NCBI GenBank assembly: GCA_027296665.1
Contig: JAPUIV010000004.1
Coordinates: forward strand, 1-10,563
Length of the DNA: 10,563 nt
Reading direction: 5' to 3'
Source of the DNA: Acidobacteriota bacterium
GTDB taxonomy: Bacteria > Acidobacteriota > Polarisedimenticolia > JAPUIV01
The notes under the pieces are model-generated. The model did not search any database. It was given only the letters and a program-made list of their open reading frames with translations, and was not told the DNA's origin. Made by a program: the position numbers and the translations under genes. Position 1 is the stretch's first letter. Each line of letters opens with the position of its first letter. Below, piece after piece: positions 6,053 through 10,563 of the stretch.

Positions 6053-7239
6053 GGTTTTTCGGTGAGGGCTTCGACGCCCGGCAACGGTTTTCCGGACAGC
6101 AGTTCCAGCGCCGCCCCGCCCCCGGTCGAGAGATGATCCATCCCCCTCTCCAGGTGGAATTTTCCGACGGCGGTGACCGTATCCCCTCCACCCACGACCG
6201 ACAGGGCGGTCGATTCGGCGATGGCGGTTCCCACCGCCCGGGTGCCCGCGTCGAATGAAGGGTTCTCGAAGATCCCCATGGGGCCGTTCCAGAGAATCGT
6301 CTTGGCCAGCCCTATCTCCTTGCAGTAGTCCTGCACGGTGCGAGGGCCGATGTCCACTCCGGCCATCCCCTCCGGGATCGATTCGCCCGGTGTGTGAGTG
6401 GGCCGGGAATCGAACTGTCCCGCGGGTATGATCGTGTGATCGGAGGGAAGCCGGAATTTCACATCGGTCCGGCGAACGGTTTGCAGGAGTTCACCGGCAA
6501 ATAAGACCCGGTCCTCCTCCACCGGCGAGTCCCCCGTGGCGACCCCGCGGCCTCGCAACAGGGTGTAGGACATCGCCCCGCCGATCAGGAGGGCGTCGAC
6601 CTTGGAAAGGAGATTGGAGAGAAGTTCGACCTTTCCCGAAACCTTGGCTCCCCCGATCAAGGCGATGAAGGGCCTTTCCGGTTTGGAAAGAAGGCGGGAA
6701 AGGCAAAGGAGCTCCTTTTCCAGGAGCAGGCCCGCGGCCGCGACCGGCATGCGGCTGCAGATGCCCACCACGGAGGCATGGTCGCGATGGACGGTGCCGA
6801 AGGCATCATTCACGTACAGGTCGGCCAACCGGGCCAGGCCATCGGCGAACCGGGGATCGTTGGCCGTTTCCCCCGGATGAAACCGGAGATTCTCCAGAAG
6901 AAGTACCTGGCCGGCTTCCAGCTCCCGGGCCTGTTGCTCCACCTCTGGGCCTATGCAATCTTCCGCCGAGGCAATCTGTGAGGCGAGGAGTTCCGATAGC
7001 TTGGCCGCAACCGGGGCCATTCCCAACTCTTTCACTCGTTTCCCGCCGGGCCGGCCCAGGTGGGAACCGAGGACCAGTGCCCCTCCCTTGGCGAGGATCA
7101 ATTCGATGGTCGGCAGGGCGGCCTGCAGGCGCGAGCTGTCGGCAACCTGTCCACCCTCCAGGGGGACATTGAAGTCGACCCGGAGGAAAACAGTCTTGCC
7201 GGTGAAATCGAGGTCCCGGACGGAAATTTTTGCAGGCAT
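6049..7239 (-). CDS. pgk: Phosphoglycerate kinase
   Basis: 396 residues from the ATG at 7239, the normal bacterial length. It transfers a phosphate between 1,3-bisphosphoglycerate and ADP. The N-terminal signature RVDFNVP (20-26) and SHLGRP (59-64) form the phosphoglycerate site. The C-terminal half has GGAKVSGK, the WNGPMGIFE segment, GGGDTV and a closing STGGGA, the nucleotide-binding elements. The frame extends upstream to 7326, but those 29 residues are not PGK-like, would start upstream of the promoter, and lack a ribosome site. GAGG seven bases before 7239 supports the shorter form. This is the first gene of a pgk-tpiA-secG-tRNA-Leu array. Confidence 0.97.
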   Translation of the reverse strand: MPAKISVRDLDFTGKTVFLRVDFNVPLEGGQVADSSRLQAALPTIELILAKGGALVLGSHLGRPGGKRVKELGMAPVAAKLSELLASQIASAEDCIGPEVEQQARELEAGQVLLLENLRFHPGETANDPRFADGLARLADLYVNDAFGTVHRDHASVVGICSRMPVAAAGLLLEKELLCLSRLLSKPERPFIALIGGAKVSGKVELLSNLLSKVDALLIGGAMSYTLLRGRGVATGDSPVEEDRVLFAGELLQTVRRTDVKFRLPSDHTIIPAGQFDSRPTHTPGESIPEGMAGVDIGPRTVQDYCKEIGLAKTILWNGPMGIFENPSFDAGTRAVGTAIAESTALSVVGGGDTVTAVGKFHLERGMDHLSTGGGAALELLSGKPLPGVEALTEKP

Positions 7240-7271
7240 TGCAAGGCCTCGGCCGATGGTGAAGCGTCGCG

Positions 7272-7301
7272 AGTATAGGAGAGCGGGAGGAAGGGTGTCA
7301 A
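7272..7301 (-). promoter_or_regulatory. Sigma70-type promoter of pgk-tpiA-secG
   Basis: The minus strand has a perfect TTGACA (7296-7301), an 18-base spacer and TATACT (7272-7277, 5 of 6). The predicted start near 7265 gives a leader of about 26 bases before the pgk ATG. This is among the strongest promoter matches in the window. Confidence 0.7.
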
Positions 7302-7332
7302 GAATGGTTTCTGGGGGGGAGGCCAATCGATA

Positions 7333-7361
7333 TTGACCATCGGTTTTTTTTTCGATAGGAT
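7333..7361 (+). promoter_or_regulatory. Candidate promoter of the DUF192 lipoprotein gene
   Basis: TTGACC (7333-7338, 5 of 6) is followed after 17 bases by TAGGAT (7356-7361, 4 of 6), about 54 bases before the preferred start codon. The spacer holds a run of nine T (7344-7352). The promoter is back to back with that of pgk. Confidence 0.45.
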
Positions 7362-7414
7362 CCCTTTCCTTTCATCTCAACTGTGATTGTTTGCCGGAAC
7401 CGCGGGGTGGCGAT

Positions 7415-7906
7415 TTGAGAATCTTATTCGTGGTCCTCCCTCTGGCCGTTTCCCTTTTATCCTGCGCATCGGCAGGTTCCTCCAATGGGGAAGAGGTTGC
7501 GGAACCCCGGGAGCTGGAAACGGTCCGGTACGGCTACGTGAGGGTGGAGGGAAGGGAATGGATGGCGGTGGAACTGGCCGACACGCCGGTCAAGCGGGCC
7601 AGGGGATTCATGTTCCGCCGGGTGGAGCCCGGTGAGGCAATGCTCTTTCCCTTCGCGGTTTCCGCCCTTCATTCCATCTGGATGAAGAATTGTTTGGTCC
7701 CCCTGGACGTTATCTGGATCGGGGAGGATGGTACGGTGGTTCATATCGAGGAAAACCTGCCGATCTGTGAGCCGGATCGGCCCTGTCCCGGGTACCGGCC
7801 CCTGCAGAAGGCCCGGTTCGTTCTGGAACTGGCGGCCCATCAGGCCCGCCGGCAGGGGATCGAGTTGGGAACCCATCTGGAGATGGAAATCCCGGAAGAT
7901 AACTGA
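7415..7906 (+). CDS. DUF192 family lipoprotein
   Basis: 163 residues from a TTG start at 7415. GGGGTGG lies four bases upstream, and this start gives a clean lipoprotein signal, MRILFVVLPLAVSLLSC, with lipobox LLSC and lipidated C17. The residue at +2 is Ala, so outer-membrane sorting is likely. An alternative TTG at 7391 adds eight residues but has no ribosome site. After a short linker the DUF192 domain (about 45-160) shows RGFMFR (63-68), GEAMLFPF, the family core IWMKN (88-92) and PLDVIWI, then a C118/C124 pair before GYRPLQKA. The biochemical function of DUF192 is not known to me. It is transcribed divergently from pgk and lies 132 bp before the transglycosylase gene, which has its own promoter. 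Confidence 0.85.
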   Translation: MRILFVVLPLAVSLLSCASAGSSNGEEVAEPRELETVRYGYVRVEGREWMAVELADTPVKRARGFMFRRVEPGEAMLFPFAVSALHSIWMKNCLVPLDVIWIGEDGTVVHIEENLPICEPDRPCPGYRPLQKARFVLELAAHQARRQGIELGTHLEMEIPEDN

Positions 7907-7976
7907 ATAAGTTGTTTTATTGCATATACTTACATAACCGAATTCCATGAAATACCCGTACAGTATCAGTTTTCTA

Positions 7977-8004
7977 TTGACATTGCTTCTAACCTGTGGA
8001 TAAT
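7977..8004 (+). promoter_or_regulatory. Sigma70-type promoter of the lytic transglycosylase gene
   Basis: A perfect TTGACA (7977-7982) is followed after 16 bases by GATAAT (7999-8004, 5 of 6). The predicted start falls near 8011, leaving a leader of about 28 bases that contains the ribosome site AGGAGGTG (8026-8033). Confidence 0.65.
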
Positions 8005-8007
8005 AAA

Positions 8008-8022
8008 GGGTAATCCCTACCC
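8008..8022 (+). promoter_or_regulatory. Short inverted repeat at the transglycosylase transcription start
   Basis: GGGTA (8008-8012) and TACCC (8018-8022) are perfect inverted repeats around ATCCC. The element lies at the predicted transcription start and just before the ribosome site. It could be a repressor site or a small leader hairpin; it is short enough to be chance. Confidence 0.25.
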
Positions 8023-8038
8023 ATCAGGAGGTGTTTCG

Positions 8039-8692
8039 ATGAAGTTTCTTTCATTTTACCTGGTCGCCGTCATGGTTGGCCTAGGAGGGTTTTTCCTGGG
8101 GATTCGATACCAGGCCCTCTCAGAGGATGCAAATGAAGTGAGGAATCTCGTTCGCCTCCAGGAATCCCGCATCGAGCGGCTCAACGAGGAAAACACCCAT
8201 TTAAAGGAAGTGGTCGACAGGATGGGGACGGTGATCCGGCTCCGGGAGATCCTCCAGGGCAGCCGCTCCCTTCTGACCCGATCGACGGTAGAGGACCTGG
8301 CCGACAGCATCCATCTGGCCAGCCAGCGGTACGGCATCCGGCCGGAAATGCTTCTTGCGGTGATCCACACCGAAAGCGCCTTCATCTCCAATGCCATCTC
8401 CAACAAGGGCGCGATAGGCCTCATGCAGCTCATGCCCGCCACCGCCCGGGAAGTTGCCGGCGAGCTGGACATCGAATGGACCGGCAATCAGCTCCTCGAG
8501 AATCCCCAGTTGAATATCGAGCTCGGCGCCTACTACCTGAACAAACTCATGGATCGGTTCGATGATGTCGACATGGCCCTGACCGCTTATAATGCCGGTC
8601 CGAACCGCGTGTCCCGCCTTGCCCGTCTCGGCGTGGAAATGTCCGGCGAGTACACGGAACGGGTCCTGTCCGCGATGGACACCCTCTACTAA
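8039..8692 (+). CDS. Membrane-anchored lytic transglycosylase (SLT domain)
   Basis: 217 residues. The protein should cleave the glycan strand of peptidoglycan with formation of 1,6-anhydromuramic ends. An uncleaved N-terminal membrane segment (about 4-22) is followed by a predicted coiled coil (about 28-66), then the SLT domain (about 83-215). Family landmarks are the catalytic E112 in HTESAF, GAIGLMQLMP (124-133), NIELGAYYL (159-167) and AYNAGP (183-188), as in Slt70- and MltC-type enzymes. The catalytic domain would face the periplasm. The start is firm: AGGAGGTG lies five bases upstream. The gene has its own promoter and is followed by 264 non-coding bases before nuoA. Confidence 0.93.
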   Translation: MKFLSFYLVAVMVGLGGFFLGIRYQALSEDANEVRNLVRLQESRIERLNEENTHLKEVVDRMGTVIRLREILQGSRSLLTRSTVEDLADSIHLASQRYGIRPEMLLAVIHTESAFISNAISNKGAIGLMQLMPATAREVAGELDIEWTGNQLLENPQLNIELGAYYLNKLMDRFDDVDMALTAYNAGPNRVSRLARLGVEMSGEYTERVLSAMDTLY

Positions 8693-8881
8693 ATCGAAAA
8701 CCGAGACTGTCCCGGCGCGCGCGCCGGTCGCCCTCCCCAGGGGGCGGTGCTGGAGCAGGGAGCGAAGGGCAAGAAACAAGTGAGCAACGCTTCCTAGATC
8801 CGAATCAAGAATTTCCATTTCAGTGTTGTTGTCCTTTCCCGAAAAAACTCTCGCCAACTCAGGTTCCTTCCACCCGGACCG
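8693..8881. other. Non-coding stretch with GC-rich palindromes
   Basis: I see no gene here on either strand. The first part is GC-rich. It holds the perfect palindrome CCGGCGCGCGCGCCGG (8712-8727) and, directly after it, a five-pair hairpin CGCCC/GGGCG (8729-8746). No run of T follows either, so this is not a standard intrinsic terminator. From about 8790 the sequence becomes AT-richer and leads to the nuo promoter. Confidence 0.5.
8712..8727. repeat. Perfect 16-base G/C palindrome
   Basis: CCGGCGCGCGCGCCGG is its own reverse complement. It lies 20 bases after the transglycosylase stop codon. It could form a hairpin in the mRNA 3' end, a cruciform, or bind a dimeric protein. No second copy was noticed in the window. 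Confidence 0.6.
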
Positions 8882-8910
8882 TTGACACGGTTCCCTCCCT
8901 GTGCTAGATT
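8882..8910 (+). promoter_or_regulatory. Sigma70-type promoter of the nuo operon
   Basis: A perfect TTGACA (8882-8887) is followed at the ideal 17-base spacing by TAGATT (8905-8910, 4 of 6). The predicted transcription start near 8917 leaves about 40 bases before the nuoA ATG. Confidence 0.65.
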
Positions 8911-8911
8911 G

Positions 8912-8937
8912 GCCGCCTTTTAAGCAACTTAAACGGC
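8912..8937 (+). promoter_or_regulatory. Imperfect inverted repeat in the nuo leader
   Basis: GCCG (8912-8915) and TTTAAG (8919-8924) pair with CTTAAA (8928-8933) and CGGC (8934-8937) around the loop CAA, with a three-base bulge. That is ten base pairs straddling the predicted transcription start. It may be an operator controlling complex I, or a 5' hairpin stabilising the mRNA. Confidence 0.4.
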
Positions 8938-8956
8938 TTTGAGAGAGTGAATTCCG

Positions 8957-9310
8957 ATGGAAGGCTACGCTGCGGTCCTGATTTTCGTGATTGTCGGATT
9001 TGCGTTCGCCTTTGGAACGTTTTTCATCTCCTGGGTGGTCCATCCCCATAATCCGAACCCGACCAAACTTTCACCGTATGAGTGCGGTATCGAAGCGACC
9101 ACACAGCCGCGCGACCGGTATTCGATCCGGTACTACCTCATCGCGGTCCTATTCGTCATCTTCGAGGTGGAGACCATATTCCTGTTTCCCTGGGCGGTGA
9201 AATATCAGCAGCTGGGGCTTTTCGGGTTTGTTGAAATGACCGTTTTCATCGGCATTCTCGTTGTCGGATACATTTATTGCTGGAAGAAAGGGGCGCTGGA
9301 ATGGGTCTGA
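8957..9310 (+). CDS. nuoA: NADH-quinone oxidoreductase subunit A
   Basis: 117 residues, the normal length. NuoA is a small membrane subunit of respiratory complex I at the junction of the peripheral and membrane arms. Three membrane helices are visible (about 5-27, 60-80, 90-108). The loop after TM1 holds SPYECG with the conserved C43, and TM2 carries the acidic FEVETIFLFPW (69-79; E70, E72). The ribosome site is weak (GAGAG about 10 bases upstream). It is the first gene of the nuo operon, downstream of a well-spaced promoter, and its last ten bases overlap nuoB. Confidence 0.97.
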   Translation: MEGYAAVLIFVIVGFAFAFGTFFISWVVHPHNPNPTKLSPYECGIEATTQPRDRYSIRYYLIAVLFVIFEVETIFLFPWAVKYQQLGLFGFVEMTVFIGILVVGYIYCWKKGALEWV

Positions 9311-9786
9311 TCGAAAATCGGTTCAGCGCCAACATTCTTACCACCACGGTGGATAAATTGTTCAACTGGGCGAGGAAATCGGCCCTGTGGCCGATGACAT
9401 TCGGCCTCGCCTGCTGCGCAATTGAAATGATGGCCACGGGAGCCTCACGATTCGACCTGGACCGGTTCGGCGCGGGGATCTTCCGGGCGACGCCGCGCCA
9501 GTCGGATGTGATGATCGTCGCGGGCACGGTCTGCGAGAAAATGGGACCGATCATCAAGAGGTTGTTTGACCAGATGCCGGACCCCAAATGGGTGATCTCG
9601 ATGGGGGCCTGTTCCACCTGCGGCGGCCCCTTCCCGACTTACAGCGTGGTGCAGGGAGTGGATCGGATCGTTCCGGTCGACATCTCGATTCCCGGTTGCC
9701 CTCCCCGGCCCGAAGCTTTGATGTACGGAATTCTCAAACTCCAGGACAAGATTGACAGGATGAGCATCGCCCGAAGGACTGCCTGA
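9301..9786 (+). CDS. nuoB: NADH-quinone oxidoreductase subunit B
   Basis: 161 residues from the ATG at 9301, which gives the usual MGLIENRF-type N-terminus; the frame is open a few codons further upstream, but that part is inside nuoA. NuoB carries cluster N2, the last Fe-S centre before quinone. Its ligands are C38 and C39 in LACCAIEMM, C104 in GACSTCGG and C133 in PGCPPRPEAL; their spacing of 65 and 29 residues equals that in E. coli NuoB. The protein belongs to the peripheral arm, on the cytoplasmic face. The start codon overlaps the nuoA stop by ten bases, which suggests coupled translation. A 75-base gap to nuoC follows. Confidence 0.97.
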   Translation: MGLIENRFSANILTTTVDKLFNWARKSALWPMTFGLACCAIEMMATGASRFDLDRFGAGIFRATPRQSDVMIVAGTVCEKMGPIIKRLFDQMPDPKWVISMGACSTCGGPFPTYSVVQGVDRIVPVDISIPGCPPRPEALMYGILKLQDKIDRMSIARRTA

Positions 9787-9861
9787 GTCCCGCATCGAGG
9801 TCCGCTGCCGATAGCCAGGTCGGTTCCATGGGGCGGGGATCTTGCGTTCGGTTAGGAAAAT

Positions 9862-10410
9862 ATGACCGAAGAAAACGATAAATCGGCAGGGAGTCCGCCA
9901 GAACCGGAAATCAGTTCTCCGGTCCTGGATCGTCTCCGGACCCGGTTCCCCGACGCCATCCGTGAGGTTTCCGCCCACTGTGGCGAGGTGGCGGTCCTCC
10001 TGAAAAAAGATGGATTGGCCGAGATCCTTCAATTCCTCAAGGACGATCCGGAAACCGATTTGAAATACCTTTCCAATCTCTGCGGGGTCGATTTCCCCGA
10101 CCGGGAGGAAAGGTTCGAGATCGTCTATCACCTGTACTCGATCTCGAAAAACCACTTCATTCATCTCAAGGTCCGGGTCAGGGAGAACGAGGAAGTCCCA
10201 ACCTGCAGCGCGGTGTGGCGCACCGCGAACTGGCAGGAACGGGAAGTGTTCGACATGTACGGGGTCCGTTTCCAGGGACACCCGGATATGACCCGCATCC
10301 TGATGCCGGATGACTGGCGGGGCCATCCGCAAAGGAAGGATTACCCCCTCGAAGGGTATGCCGATGCCCACATCCGGTATCGGGATCCGGACGAGAGATC
10401 CTATTCATGA
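9862..10410 (+). CDS. nuoC: NADH-quinone oxidoreductase subunit C
   Basis: 182 residues. NuoC is the 30-kDa peripheral-arm subunit of complex I. The signature EREVFDMYGVRFQGHPDM (126-143) with RILMPDDWRGHPQRKDYPL (145-163) is intact. The first 20 residues are a polar, Pro- and Glu-rich extension. AGGA sits a few bases before the ATG. Unlike in E. coli, where nuoC and nuoD are fused, they are separate genes here; the stop of nuoC and the start of nuoD share ATGA (10407-10410). Confidence 0.96.
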   Translation: MTEENDKSAGSPPEPEISSPVLDRLRTRFPDAIREVSAHCGEVAVLLKKDGLAEILQFLKDDPETDLKYLSNLCGVDFPDREERFEIVYHLYSISKNHFIHLKVRVRENEEVPTCSAVWRTANWQEREVFDMYGVRFQGHPDMTRILMPDDWRGHPQRKDYPLEGYADAHIRYRDPDERSYS

Positions 10411-10563
10411 GCCAATCCACCAAAATGGCGAAGACCGCGACCGGCCGGGCGCTCCGGACCCAGGATCTCGAGTTGAATCTTGGACCCCAGCACCCCAGCA
10501 CGCACGGGGTTCTCCGGCTGAAGCTGCGGCTCGACGGGGAAACCATCCTCGAATGCAGGCCGG
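10407..10563 (+). CDS. nuoD: NADH-quinone oxidoreductase subunit D, 5' part only
   Basis: Only the first 52 codons are inside the window. After a basic leader of about 22 residues comes LNLGPQHPSTHGVLRLKLRL (near 23-42), the N-terminal hallmark of the 49-kDa complex I subunit, which lines the quinone site together with NuoB. The ATG overlaps the nuoC stop as ATGA, so coupled translation is likely. The gene continues past the right edge, presumably followed by further nuo genes. Confidence 0.95.
   Translation, partial: MSQSTKMAKTATGRALRTQDLELNLGPQHPSTHGVLRLKLRLDGETILECRP

Noticed and set aside
7240..7326. N-terminal extension of phosphoglycerate kinase
   Set aside because: These 29 codons include the promoter itself, lack a ribosome site and do not resemble the PGK family, whose normal start is at 7239.
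8592..8783. Small plus-strand open frame extending past the transglycosylase stop
   Set aside because: Mostly an out-of-frame shadow of the transglycosylase, with Arg-rich low-complexity translation and no ribosome site.
8201..9049. Minus-strand open frame of 282 codons spanning the gap before nuoA
   Set aside because: It overlaps the transglycosylase and nuoA genes antisense and shows no protein-like features or ribosome site.
9445..10371. Minus-strand open frame of 308 codons opposite nuoB and nuoC
   Set aside because: Shadow of two firmly identified complex I genes.
1..10563. CRISPR arrays, insertion sequences, prophage genes, toxin-antitoxin or defence systems
   Set aside because: No direct repeats with spacers, transposase or integrase motifs, or paired small genes of such type were seen on either strand.

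Overview
This window reads as a chromosomal segment of a Gram-negative bacterium, roughly 60% G+C by eye. It carries no mobile element, CRISPR array or rRNA. Signs of a Gram-negative, probably anaerobic or microaerophilic, Fe-S-rich organism are a lipoprotein with a lipobox, a membrane-anchored lytic transglycosylase, separate nuoC and nuoD genes, a radical-SAM ThiC, and a radical-SAM protein resembling tetraether-lipid synthases. A deltaproteobacterial-type lineage (Desulfuromonadota, Desulfobacterota or relatives) is my guess. It rests on gene content and protein style, not on a marker gene.

Layout. Bases 1-1983, minus strand: an Rrf2-family regulator gene followed 46 bp later by a radical-SAM gene that runs off the left edge. 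It shows the architecture of the archaeal tetraether synthase (Tes/GDGT-MAS) family. Bases 2059-4706, plus strand and divergent from the regulator: bcp (one-Cys peroxiredoxin), thiC (thiamine pyrimidine synthesis) and an exported cyclophilin. The genes are 43-61 bp apart and could be one transcript. Bases 4721-7301, minus strand: a pgk-tpiA-secG-tRNA-Leu(GAG) array behind a clear sigma70-type promoter. pgk and tpiA overlap by four bases.

Bases 7415-8692, plus strand: a DUF192 lipoprotein, then a lytic transglycosylase with its own promoter. Bases 8693-8956 are non-coding, holding GC-rich palindromes, a promoter and a leader inverted repeat. From 8957 to the right edge lies the start of the respiratory complex I operon: nuoA, nuoB, nuoC and the beginning of nuoD.

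Most of the content is housekeeping: glycolysis, protein export, thiamine synthesis, peroxide defence, cell wall and complex I. The part most worth following is the Rrf2/radical-SAM pair at the left edge. It may be a redox- or Fe-S-regulated enzyme for carbon-carbon coupling in bacterial membrane lipids. That function is inferred from architecture and motifs only.
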